Assembly: GCA_018818165.1 (NCBI GenBank)
Contig: JAHISP010000084.1
Span: forward strand, 124,001-188,000
Origin: Bacteroidota bacterium
GTDB taxonomy: Bacteria > Bacteroidota > Ignavibacteria > Ignavibacteriales > Melioribacteraceae
Reading direction: 5' to 3'
Length of the DNA stretch: 64,000 nt
Positions 37,112 through 45,620 of this stretch are shown piece after piece; positions within the stretch are counted from its first letter, which is position 1, and each line of letters opens with the position of its first letter. Made by a program: the position numbers and the translations under genes. The notes under the pieces were generated by a model. The model did not search any database. It was not told the DNA's origin and worked only from the letters and a program-made list of their open reading frames with translations.

Positions 37112-37939
37112 TTATTTATTTCCGATAAAAACAAAATATAATTTTGGAAATAATTCTGCAACCGTTTTAGCCTTTTCGTAGGATTCAAAAATTCCGTAAA
37201 CTGTTGAGCCTGTTCCGCTCATTAATGAAAACATTGCGCCATTTTCATTTAGTTTAGTTTTAATTTTTTCTATTTCTGGATAAAGCTTAAACACGCTTGC
37301 CTCAAAATCATTTACTAATTTTCTATTCCAGACGCTTATTTCGTGCTCATTAATTTCGGAATAGTTAAATAAATTTTGCTTTGGAATTATATTTGAAAAC
37401 GCTTCCTTTGTTGAAATATGAATTCCCGGATTTACTAACAAAATTGGATAATTTATTTTCAATTCCGTTTTCTCTAACAATTCCCCACGTGATTTACCAA
37501 TGGTTGGATAATTACACAGAAACAATGGCACATCAGAACCAAGTTCCAGAGCAAATGATTTCAATTCTTCAGTAGAAAAATTAAGTTTGTACAATTCATT
37601 TATTGCCTTTAGAGTTGAGGCTGCGTCCGAACTTCCTCCACCAAGTCCAGCCCCTATTGGAATATTTTTCTTAAGAGTTATTTTAGGAGTTAATTTTTCT
37701 CCGGTTTTTTGCTCCAGAAGCTTAATTGCTTTTATAATAATATTTTCTGTTTCTAAATTTTCATTTTTGTCAATTAAAATTAGTTCTAGTTTATTGGATT
37801 TTTCAAATATTAGTTCATCAAATAAATCGTGAATTTGATAAAATATTGTCTCAAGATTATGAAATCCATCAGCTCTTTTTGAAACTATATTTAATCCAAC
37901 ATTTATTTTTGCTGGAGCTTTTATTTCAATTCTTTCCAA
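37112..37939 (-). CDS. ispE: 4-diphosphocytidyl-2-C-methyl-D-erythritol kinase (IspE)
   Basis: A 275-residue GHMP kinase with IKAPAKINVGLNIVSKRADG at the N-terminus, the ATP loop PIGAGLGGGSSDAASTLKAI and a C-terminal motif MFSLMSGTGSTVYGIFESYE. This is the non-mevalonate isoprenoid pathway. The start is TTG at 37939, supported by AAGGA seven bases upstream. It overlaps the upstream homocysteine methyltransferase-like gene by 14 bases, and the CDF gene begins immediately after it. Confidence 0.94.
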   Translation of the reverse strand: MERIEIKAPAKINVGLNIVSKRADGFHNLETIFYQIHDLFDELIFEKSNKLELILIDKNENLETENIIIKAIKLLEQKTGEKLTPKITLKKNIPIGAGLGGGSSDAASTLKAINELYKLNFSTEELKSFALELGSDVPLFLCNYPTIGKSRGELLEKTELKINYPILLVNPGIHISTKEAFSNIIPKQNLFNYSEINEHEISVWNRKLVNDFEASVFKLYPEIEKIKTKLNENGAMFSLMSGTGSTVYGIFESYEKAKTVAELFPKLYFVFIGNK

Positions 37940-38816
37940 TCAAATATTCCTTAATTGCTAATGTATGTGCTGGTGTTGAACCACAACATGTTCCAATAAA
38001 AAACGGATTATTAACATAGTTGTTTTTAATAATTGTTAAATAATCTGCTGGAGTTACACCTTCAAATATTTTTGTATCTGTATAATTTCCACTTCCACAA
38101 TTTAAATAAAAGCCCCATCTTTTTGGAGACCTAATTTCTGAGATAATTTTTGTAAATGTCTGCGGCGTAACGCAATTTATTCCAACAGCAATTGGATTAA
38201 AATTCCCAACAAATTCAATTATTTCACCAAGCTTTTCGCCGCTTAAAATTTTACCTTCATTTGTTACAAACAGACTTACAATAAACGGAATATTGTTTTT
38301 ACTGCAATGCTCACAAATAATTTTTATTTCATCAAAGTGGCTTTGAGTTTCGTTTAAAATAAAATCAACACCGCTATTCCAAAGCATATTAATATGCTTT
38401 CTATGATTTGCTTCAATCTGATTTTGTGTGGCTTTTCTAAATTCTTGATATGAATCCTCAGCGGGTGGATTTGAACCAGCTAGAAAAATATTTTCGTTTC
38501 CATCAATTGCGTCAATTGCCAGATCAACGCTTGCTTTAACAAATTCTGTATTAGAAATCCCAAGTTCTGCTTGATTGTAAGCAATTGGATTAGTTCTAAA
38601 AGTATTTGTTGTTATTATATCCGCTCCAGCATTGATGTACTCTTTATGAATTTCAATTACTTTTTCTGGATTGACAATATTTGCAAATGAACTCCAGAGA
38701 TTTTCACTCATTTTTGCATTTCGCTGTTGAAGCAAACTTCCAATTGCGCCATCCAAAATTAGTGGACGTTGAATCTTACTTTGAAACTCAATAATATTTA
38801 TTTGTTTTCTAGTCAT
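37926..38816 (-). CDS. Homocysteine S-methyltransferase family protein
   Basis: The 296-residue barrel has the family start LILDGAIGSLLQQRNAKMS, the substrate motif INAGADIITTNTFRTNP, and the zinc ligands GINCVTP (Cys near residue 215) and FIGTCCGSTPAH at the C-terminus. It is the size of the stand-alone MmuM or MetH N-terminal domain, so it methylates homocysteine from S-methylmethionine or a similar donor. The B12 domains of MetH are absent. It is the first gene of a run with ispE and the CDF gene. Confidence 0.88.
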   Translation of the reverse strand: MTRKQINIIEFQSKIQRPLILDGAIGSLLQQRNAKMSENLWSSFANIVNPEKVIEIHKEYINAGADIITTNTFRTNPIAYNQAELGISNTEFVKASVDLAIDAIDGNENIFLAGSNPPAEDSYQEFRKATQNQIEANHRKHINMLWNSGVDFILNETQSHFDEIKIICEHCSKNNIPFIVSLFVTNEGKILSGEKLGEIIEFVGNFNPIAVGINCVTPQTFTKIISEIRSPKRWGFYLNCGSGNYTDTKIFEGVTPADYLTIIKNNYVNNPFFIGTCCGSTPAHTLAIKEYLIGKN

Positions 38817-38918
38817 GGTTTAATTGTTGCATTGTTAACAATTTATCAATTTAGCAATTGAACAATCCAGTTCTGCAAACGTCACTTTGAATAAAACAGA
38901 TTAAAATTGTCATTTTAT

Positions 38919-40577
38919 TTATTCCTCAGAAATCATTTCAACATTTGAAGGGATTTCTGGTTTTACCAACAACACCTTTTCTTTTTCTATCAAAACTTTT
39001 CCTGGCTCCATTCCTTTTTTCTTTCTTACAAATTTTGCAAATGTATACGAAACTGGCGCTGTTCCAGCGGTTTTTGCTTTGGAATAATACGCGGCAATTT
39101 GCGCAGCAATTTTAATAATATTTTTAGGCATAGCTTCTTTTGTGCTTTCCACTCGTAAAACCACATGCGAACCTGGCAAACCACGCGCGTGAAACCAGTA
39201 ATCATTCTGTTTTGCAATTTTGATTGATAACATGTCATTACTTTTACTGTCTCTTCCTACCAATACTTTGTATTTGCCATCAATTAAAAATTCCCTAAGT
39301 TTTGCGCCATCTGTCACTTTTTTCTTCTCATTCTTTTTATCAGATATTTTAAGTTTCGTTTTTATTTCAATGTAATCATCTACAGAATTGGCATTCTCAA
39401 ACTCTGTTTCAATAGCTTTCAATTTGTTGAACTTTGCTAATGTATTTTCATATAATTCTAACGATATTTTGAAATTAACTTTTTCATCTTTTGCTTTCTC
39501 AAAATAGTAATCAATTGATTCTTGCGGTGAATGTTTAGGATTTAGCTTTATTGTTAATTCTTTTTCCGTTACATAATCAACTACATTTATAACCTCTAAA
39601 CCCTTTACTAACAAATATCTGTTAATTGAAAGCAAATTCCCACAGTTATAATATTCTTCGCTTCTTTCACCCTTATCAATCCTAGCTTTTAAATTATTTA
39701 GCTTACTTGTTGTTCGTTCAATTTCCTTTGTTAACTGTTTATTAATTTCCTTTTTTAGACCATTAATATTTTCAAATCGGAAATGCTTTTGTATAAATTT
39801 AGAAATAGCGGAATTACAATCATCACAAAGCATTTCCACTTCAGCGGGAAATATTTTAAAACTTTCTGGAACAAAGCGTATTTTCTCTTCAACTTCATTT
39901 TCAAATACCTTAATTTTTCCAGAATATATTTCTCTTAATATTTGATGAAATAACTGTTCTATTGATTGGCCCTCTTTATAACGAAACTTCATTTCTGAAA
40001 TTACTTCTTTGGGAATAAATGAATACTTTTTTTTGATATTTTGTAAATCAAATCCTTCAAATAAACTTTCATCAATTTTGTGAAATACATTTTCCCGTGT
40101 AAACTCATTGCTTTCAATCCGTTCTAAAATTCCAGAACTTTCCTTACTTTTCCTTAATTCCTCAATTATTTTTCTGTTTTTTAGGAAATAAATATTTGTA
40201 TTTCCACCCATTATTGAAAAAAACAACTCCATATTTGCTAGTTTAATTCTAATTAATCTATCGTTTATCGAAATCTCAATTTTTTCAATAAATTGTTGTT
40301 TGTTTAAAACATTATATGCAATTATGTTTTTCTTCGCTTTTCTATGATCATCTTTAACCAACATGAAAGGAAGCAAAGGATTTGTTGAAATATATAAATG
40401 CCGATAAGGATTTTCGTCCGTTGGAATTGAAAGCAACAACGAATTTTTCTCTTGCGAAAATATTTCGGTAGCTACTGCACCAGCTAAAACTCTATTTAGC
40501 TCAACAACTGTTCTATTTAAGTAGTAATAATTTCTTAGCATAATGTCTTCATTTTGATTCTCAAATATACTAAACAT
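38919..40577 (-). CDS. rqcH: NFACT family protein, Rqc2/RqcH homologue
   Basis: A 552-residue NFACT protein. The N-terminal domain begins YYLNRTVVELNRVLAGA and has an INDRLIRI segment (Asp106-Arg107) in the position of the DR motif needed by B. subtilis RqcH. The middle part is coiled coil (about 265-420). The C-terminal NFACT-R domain has IAKQNDYWFHARGLPGSHVV and SYTFAKFVRKKKGMEPG. RqcH binds stalled 50S-peptidyl-tRNA and adds alanine tails to mark nascent chains. The ATG at 40577 is used; one at 40541 also fits the family start. Confidence 0.9.
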   Translation of the reverse strand: MFSIFENQNEDIMLRNYYYLNRTVVELNRVLAGAVATEIFSQEKNSLLLSIPTDENPYRHLYISTNPLLPFMLVKDDHRKAKKNIIAYNVLNKQQFIEKIEISINDRLIRIKLANMELFFSIMGGNTNIYFLKNRKIIEELRKSKESSGILERIESNEFTRENVFHKIDESLFEGFDLQNIKKKYSFIPKEVISEMKFRYKEGQSIEQLFHQILREIYSGKIKVFENEVEEKIRFVPESFKIFPAEVEMLCDDCNSAISKFIQKHFRFENINGLKKEINKQLTKEIERTTSKLNNLKARIDKGERSEEYYNCGNLLSINRYLLVKGLEVINVVDYVTEKELTIKLNPKHSPQESIDYYFEKAKDEKVNFKISLELYENTLAKFNKLKAIETEFENANSVDDYIEIKTKLKISDKKNEKKKVTDGAKLREFLIDGKYKVLVGRDSKSNDMLSIKIAKQNDYWFHARGLPGSHVVLRVESTKEAMPKNIIKIAAQIAAYYSKAKTAGTAPVSYTFAKFVRKKKGMEPGKVLIEKEKVLLVKPEIPSNVEMISEE

Positions 40578-40666
40578 AGGATGTGATTGATTATAAATTT
40601 AATAATTTGCAAGCTTTTAAAGCCCAAAGACATTCTATTATTTTAACATGAAAGCAAAAATATTAG

Positions 40667-40698
40667 CGATAATTTTTGCTTATAGGCAAAAATTATCG
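40667..40698. repeat. Perfect 13-base inverted repeat in divergent promoter region
   Basis: CGATAATTTTTGC and GCAAAAATTATCG are exact complements separated by six bases (TTATAG). The hairpin lies between the divergent rqcH and cmoA genes, not after a gene end, and no T-run follows on the plus strand. It might be an operator or an RNA hairpin; nothing decides between these. Confidence 0.75.
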
Positions 40699-40824
40699 TG
40701 TAATTAAAAAAAAGAAATTTTTAGTATTTTGTTTACTTGTGCAATTAATTTAATTTATTCACATTAACTTCTAACTCATTATTCAAATAAAATTTATATT
40801 TGCTTTTAAAAACTTGATGATTTA

Positions 40825-41553
40825 ATGAAAACAAAAGACAAAATATTTACAGACCCACTTTACAATATTGTGGATTTCGAATTTGACAATAAAGTTGCAA
40901 ATGTGTTTGAAGATATGCTCAAACGCTCAATTCCAGGTTACAGCTCAATTATAGCCACAGTTGGAATGCTTACAAAACTTTATTCGCAGCCAAATAGTAA
41001 TTATTACGATTTAGGATCTTCGCTCGGAGCTTCTGCGCTTGCAATGCGTCGTAATGTTGTTCATCCAAATTGCAGAGTAATTGCAATTGATAATTCTGAA
41101 GCAATGGTTAATCGTTCAAAAGATATTATTGGAATGGATAATTCCGAAACTCCTATTGATATTTATTGCGATGATATTCGAAATTTCAAAATTGAAAATG
41201 CCGCAGTTGTCGTTTTAAATTATACACTTCAATTTATTTCACCTAAAAACCGCGATAAAATTACCCAAAACATTTATGGTGGAATGAAGAATGGTGGAAT
41301 TTTAATCCTTTCCGAAAAAATTATTTTTGAAGATGCTAAGCTTAATGAACGCCAAATTTCGAGATATCATAATTTTAAAAGATTAAATGGTTATTCCGAT
41401 ATTGAAATTAGCAAAAAGAAAGAAGCGCTCGAAAATGTTTTAATTCCAGATACGGTGGAAATTCACAAAAAAAGGTTACTAAATGCTGGATTTAAAACAG
41501 CCGATGTTTGGCATCAAACATTTAATTTTGTTTCCATTGTGGCTGAAAAATGA
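40825..41553 (+). CDS. cmoA: Carboxy-S-adenosyl-L-methionine synthase
   Basis: The 242-residue protein matches CmoA. It has FDNKVANVFEDMLKRSIPGY, the SAM site YYDLGSSLGASALAMRRNV and CRVIAIDNSEAMVNRSKDII, and the later DDIRNFKIENAAVVVLNYTL. CmoA converts SAM and prephenate to carboxy-SAM, which its partner CmoB uses for tRNA wobble modification. The ATGA overlap with cmoB couples the two genes. Confidence 0.94.
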   Translation: MKTKDKIFTDPLYNIVDFEFDNKVANVFEDMLKRSIPGYSSIIATVGMLTKLYSQPNSNYYDLGSSLGASALAMRRNVVHPNCRVIAIDNSEAMVNRSKDIIGMDNSETPIDIYCDDIRNFKIENAAVVVLNYTLQFISPKNRDKITQNIYGGMKNGGILILSEKIIFEDAKLNERQISRYHNFKRLNGYSDIEISKKKEALENVLIPDTVEIHKKRLLNAGFKTADVWHQTFNFVSIVAEK

Positions 41554-42518
41554 TTGATTATTCTACATTTTTTAATTTTATCCAAACAAATCAATTGCAG
41601 AAATATTCTGACCATTTCCAACAGAAAATTGCAGAAGTCTCCGAAATGACAAGTGACAATTTAAATTGGCAAAATGCGATTGATAGTTTCCCAAGTATTA
41701 CTCCGTCAATAATTGACTTTTCACAAAGCACAATTAAAATTGGAAATCCCGATGATTGTTCTAATAATGAGAGAAATCAACTTAGAGAATCATTAATGAA
41801 ACTACGTCCTTGGCGAAAAGGTCCTTACAATTTATTTGGTAATTTTATTGATACCGAATGGCGAAGTGATTGGAAATGGGACAGACTTAAAAGCCACATC
41901 ACTCCGTTAAAAAACAAAAAAGTATTGGATGTCGGTTGTGGAAACGGTTATCATTGTTGGCGAATGCTCGGCGAAGGTGCTAGAAATGTTATTGGAATTG
42001 AGCCATTTATGTTAAGTCTTTTCCAATTTGATGCCATTAACCATTTTATAAAAAATAATTCTTTGTGGTTATTGCCAATAAAAATGGAGGATTTTCCTCA
42101 GCAGACTAATTTTTTTGACACAGTTTTTTCAATGGGCGTACTTTATCATCGCCGCTCACCTTTTGACCATCTTTACGAATTAAGAGATTCATTACAACCC
42201 AAAGGCGAATTAGTTTTAGAAACTTTAGTTATTGATGGAAAACTTAGCGAAGTTCTTGTTCCCGAAGGAAGATATGCACAAATGCGAAATGTTTGGTTTA
42301 TTCCAACAATTTTAACTTTAGAATCGTGGCTAAAAAAAAGTGGATTTGTAAATATTAGAGTCGTTGATATAACTCCTACTACAATTGAGGAGCAGAGATC
42401 AACAGACTGGATGACTTTTGAATCGTTAATAAATTTTCTTTCAACCACAGATTTAACAAAAACTGTTGAGGGATATCCAGCACCAAAACGAGCAATTGTA
42501 ATTGCAAATGTTTCTTGA
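41550..42518 (+). CDS. cmoB: tRNA U34 carboxymethyltransferase
   Basis: The 322-residue protein matches CmoB: LRPWRKGPYNLFGNFIDTEW, SDWKWDRLKSHITPLKNKKV, LDVGCGNGYHCWRMLGEGAR, DTVFSMGVLYHRRSPFDHL and LETLVIDG. It transfers the carboxymethyl group from carboxy-SAM to 5-hydroxyuridine-34 in tRNAs, giving cmo5U, which widens wobble decoding. It directly follows cmoA with overlapping start and stop. The gene making the hydroxyuridine precursor is not in the window. Confidence 0.94.
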   Translation: MIDYSTFFNFIQTNQLQKYSDHFQQKIAEVSEMTSDNLNWQNAIDSFPSITPSIIDFSQSTIKIGNPDDCSNNERNQLRESLMKLRPWRKGPYNLFGNFIDTEWRSDWKWDRLKSHITPLKNKKVLDVGCGNGYHCWRMLGEGARNVIGIEPFMLSLFQFDAINHFIKNNSLWLLPIKMEDFPQQTNFFDTVFSMGVLYHRRSPFDHLYELRDSLQPKGELVLETLVIDGKLSEVLVPEGRYAQMRNVWFIPTILTLESWLKKSGFVNIRVVDITPTTIEEQRSTDWMTFESLINFLSTTDLTKTVEGYPAPKRAIVIANVS

Positions 42519-42591
42519 TTTTCTTTAATATTAAAAATATTCTAATTACATTAGATAAATAAAAATATTTTTTAATCATTTGGGAGGTTAT

Positions 42592-43599
42592 ATGAAAAGA
42601 ACAATTTTTGTTTTAATCCTTTTTTCTCTTTTTACAACAATTATAATTTCTTGCGGTGAATCAAAGCCAGAAATTGATAAAATGGCTTTAATGACAAAAG
42701 CAAACGCAGTTTTTCAACAATTGCCTGCAAAAATGCCTGGTTCAGAAAATGATACTCCAGAATTAATTGCGTTGGGCGAAAAATTGTACTTTGATGTTCG
42801 TCTTTCAAAGATGGATAATCAATCTTGTAATACTTGTCACATTGTTGATAACAATGGCGCTGGCGATGATAATTTGCCAACTTCTCCAGGTTCAATTGCA
42901 AATACAATTGGAGTTCGTAATTCTCCAACTGTTTTGAATGCTGGTTTTCATTTTGTCCAATTTTGGGATGGACGTTCGCCAGACCTAAAAGACCAAGCAA
43001 AAGGTCCAATATTAAATCCAATAGAAATGGGAATGCCTGACGAAAAAAGTGTTGAGCAAAAAATTGGAGCTATTGAAGAATATCAAACCATGTTCAAAAC
43101 TGCTGGAATTGAAATTACTTTTGATAATTTAGCTGGTGCAATTGCCGCTTTTGAAAGAACGTTAATTACTAAAGATAGATTTGATATGTTTTTGAAAGGA
43201 AATCCACAAGCAATTACCGATGTTGAAGCTGAAGGTTTAGCTCTTTTTATCGATAAAGGTTGCACAACTTGTCACACTGGTCCATTACTTGGTGGAAATA
43301 TGTTCCAAAAAATGGGATTGTTGAAGGCTTATGCCGATACAACCGACAAAGGTAAATTTGATTTAACTAAAGTTGAAGCCGATAAATATATGTTCAAAGT
43401 TCCTTCATTAAGAAATATTGCTTTAACAGCACCATATTTTCACGATGGAAAAGTAGCTGATTTGAAATCCGCAGTTAATTTAATGGCTGATATTCAATTA
43501 GCTAAAACATTAACTGAAGATGAAACAAATAAAATGGTTGCGTTCTTAGAATCGCTATCAGATATTAAACTAGCAAAAGCACAGAAAAAAGTGCAATAA
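42592..43599 (+). CDS. Di-haem cytochrome c peroxidase (MauG/CcpA family)
   Basis: The 335-residue protein has a lipoprotein-like signal (IIISCGE, Cys near residue 21) and two haem c sites, CNTCH at about 79-83 and CTTCH at about 224-228. LYFDVRLSKMDNQSCNTCH, TVLNAGFHFVQFWDGRSPDL and FKVPSLRNIALTAPYFHDGK are family signatures. It reduces hydrogen peroxide in the periplasm using electrons from a c-type cytochrome. The ATG at 42592 follows a strong GGGAGG; a TTG at 42580 is the rejected alternative. A strong terminator follows. Confidence 0.93.
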   Translation: MKRTIFVLILFSLFTTIIISCGESKPEIDKMALMTKANAVFQQLPAKMPGSENDTPELIALGEKLYFDVRLSKMDNQSCNTCHIVDNNGAGDDNLPTSPGSIANTIGVRNSPTVLNAGFHFVQFWDGRSPDLKDQAKGPILNPIEMGMPDEKSVEQKIGAIEEYQTMFKTAGIEITFDNLAGAIAAFERTLITKDRFDMFLKGNPQAITDVEAEGLALFIDKGCTTCHTGPLLGGNMFQKMGLLKAYADTTDKGKFDLTKVEADKYMFKVPSLRNIALTAPYFHDGKVADLKSAVNLMADIQLAKTLTEDETNKMVAFLESLSDIKLAKAQKKVQ

Positions 43600-43685
43600 T
43601 TGTTATTTTTTCTTATTTTGGAATTGCACTTATTGTGCATAATTTTTTATAACTTAAAATTTAGTAGTACTCACTACTTGCACTC

Positions 43686-43720
43686 AAAGTCCGACAGAAT
43701 TCTGTCGGACTTTTTGTTTT
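43686..43720 (+). terminator. Strong terminator after the di-haem peroxidase gene
   Basis: AAAGTCCGACAGAA and TTCTGTCGGACTTT make a perfect 28-base palindrome, followed by TTTTTGTTTT. It lies about 90 bases after the stop. Confidence 0.92.
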
Positions 43721-43931
43721 AAAAATTATGAATATTATTTGCAGTGTAACGGCGTTACCGCTTAACAGCCGCCAATTAAAATTTTAAAGACGCATATACC
43801 ATGCTTTTTGTAAAAAACAATTTATTAATTCAAACTACATTTTCATAATCTTAACAACTATAATCTATCCACGCAAAACAAAATCACCCTAGAATAAGGC
43901 AGTCTGCATAGAGCGGTTGGTTATACTTACG
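43721..43931. other. Intergenic stretch with two G+C-richer patches
   Basis: No gene. G+C-richer patches at 43744-43775 (GTGTAAC, then ACCGCTTAACAGCCGCC) and 43898-43926 (GGCAGTCTGCATAGAGCGGT, then GTTATAC) stand out from the A+T-rich surroundings. Their ends are partly complementary, loosely like an integron attC site, but the spacers are unequal and the match is weak. Confidence 0.35.
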
Positions 43932-43961
43932 TTTTAAAGGGGCAAGTATTTAACCTACCCC
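43932..43961 (-). terminator. Terminator after the FG-GAP protein gene
   Basis: On the minus strand GGGGTAGGT and ACTTGCCCC pair around a short A+T loop and are followed by TTTAAAA. It lies just past the stop of the gene at 43975. The stem is modest. Confidence 0.55.
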
Positions 43962-43974
43962 ATTACTTGAAAAA

Positions 43975-45549
43975 TTATCTTAACAGTAACATTTTATTGA
44001 CTTTGGTAAAACTTCCACTCTCTATTTTATAGAAGTAAACACCACTTGATAAACCAGTTGCATTAAATAGAACAGAATATTTTCCACTTGTCTGATGCTC
44101 ATTAACCAATTCAGCTACCTCTTGTGCAAGTGTGTTATAAACAACTAAATTAACAAATCCATTTTTTGGTATCTGATAATTTATTGTTGTCGACGGATTA
44201 AATGGATTTGGATAGTTATGACATAGCTTAAAGCTTTGTGGTAATTTACTTTTGCCATCTTCAACACTAACGAGAAACTTTTTCATGGAATAAATATATA
44301 CTTTACCTAATGGATTCTCATAATCAGGATAATTTGGTGCTAACACGTAAAACTCATCATAACCATCACCATTTAAATCACCACATTTACCAACTATTCT
44401 TCCAAACTCTGCCCATTTTGTTTCACCTTCTAAAGAAAAATCAGGAATGGTATCAATAACAGAACCCCCCAAATAGATATTTAGTTTACTAACCATGATA
44501 TTTTGATCATTTATAAAATTTTTTATGTTGATAGCAAAATCGTCAAATCCATCATTATTGATGTCCCCAATGCCACTAAAACCAACCCCAAAATTATCAA
44601 TATCACTATAAGCTGAGAATTCGAGGTATTTACTTGTACTAAAGTCTTCTGAACCAAAATACAACTTTGGATTTGAAGTTCCTTCGCTAGTTATAAAATC
44701 ATCAAATCCATCATTATTACCATCTCCAATTATTCGAATATTCTCAGAAAATCCAATGCTGAATGAGAAATCAAATGTTGATTGTATTGTAGTATTACCA
44801 AAATAAAGATAACACTTAGGATTACTAGTACTATCTATTGCACCGGCTAAATATGGCGCAGTAACCAATAAATCATTAAAACCATCACCGTTTATATCTC
44901 CTTCTAAATCTGCGATATATCCAAAAAAATCTCCCAATTTTTCACTCGCAAAGTTTACAGAAGGTGTATCTACAATCGTTTCTCCTCCTAAAAAAAGATA
45001 CACTTTACCAATCCCATTAGACCAATTATATGGATTGACAACTACAAAATCGTTATATCCGTCACCATTTATATCGCCTCCATTTCCTGCAGATAAGAGA
45101 TCTTGTATGTAGATATCTTCAAATGAAAAGTCTGGTATGCTATCAAGTGGATCGCCGCCAAAATATAAAAATACTTTCCCAGAAATAAATGATGTATCAC
45201 GAAACCCGGAAGTTATAAAATCATCATATCCATCACCATTTACATCACCAACTCTATTTACACCAGCATCACCTTTTAATTGTTTATGTGTAAAAAAACG
45301 AATATTGTTATTATTATTAAAAATTTCGTTCCCAAAGAAAATATCAAAATAATTTGTATTTTTTTTCTTTATTCCAATTTCATCAAAGCCATCTCCATTT
45401 AGATCGCCCATATTAAGTAAACCAAGTAATTTATTATCAATATTTTTACCTGTAAAACTTGTAACAAGATATAAACTATCTTGGGCAAAAAGGTAATTAA
45501 TCGAAATAAAAAAGAAAATAAGAATCTTCTTTAGACTTATTTTTTTCAT
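43975..45549 (-). CDS. Secreted FG-GAP repeat protein with C-terminal sorting domain
   Basis: The 524-residue protein has a signal peptide (ILIFFFISINYLFAQ) and about seven FG-GAP/integrin-alpha-like repeats across residues 40-425. Each has a calcium-loop motif such as GDLNGDGFDEIGI, GDVNGDGYDDFITS, GDINGDGYNDFVVV or GDINNDGFDDFAIN. The tail has NYPNPFNPSTTINYQIP, YNTLAQEVAELV and SSGVYFYKI, the type A sorting domain read by the type IX secretion machine. AAGGA precedes the ATG. It is probably exported and anchored at or released from the cell surface; binding partner unknown. Confidence 0.88.
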   Translation of the reverse strand: MKKISLKKILIFFFISINYLFAQDSLYLVTSFTGKNIDNKLLGLLNMGDLNGDGFDEIGIKKKNTNYFDIFFGNEIFNNNNNIRFFTHKQLKGDAGVNRVGDVNGDGYDDFITSGFRDTSFISGKVFLYFGGDPLDSIPDFSFEDIYIQDLLSAGNGGDINGDGYNDFVVVNPYNWSNGIGKVYLFLGGETIVDTPSVNFASEKLGDFFGYIADLEGDINGDGFNDLLVTAPYLAGAIDSTSNPKCYLYFGNTTIQSTFDFSFSIGFSENIRIIGDGNNDGFDDFITSEGTSNPKLYFGSEDFSTSKYLEFSAYSDIDNFGVGFSGIGDINNDGFDDFAINIKNFINDQNIMVSKLNIYLGGSVIDTIPDFSLEGETKWAEFGRIVGKCGDLNGDGYDEFYVLAPNYPDYENPLGKVYIYSMKKFLVSVEDGKSKLPQSFKLCHNYPNPFNPSTTINYQIPKNGFVNLVVYNTLAQEVAELVNEHQTSGKYSVLFNATGLSSGVYFYKIESGSFTKVNKMLLLR

Positions 45550-45570
45550 TACAATTCCTTAATATTTAAA

Positions 45571-45605
45571 TAAAAACACTTGGGCAAAGTAAAATACTCT
45601 GCCCA
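45571..45605 (-). terminator. Terminator after the C25 peptidase gene
   Basis: On the minus strand TGGGCA-GAGTA and TACTT-TGCCCA pair around a short loop and lead into AGTGTTTTTA. Its design and spacing resemble the terminator after the FG-GAP gene. Confidence 0.7.
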
Positions 45606-45620
45606 TTTGAAGAAAAAAAT

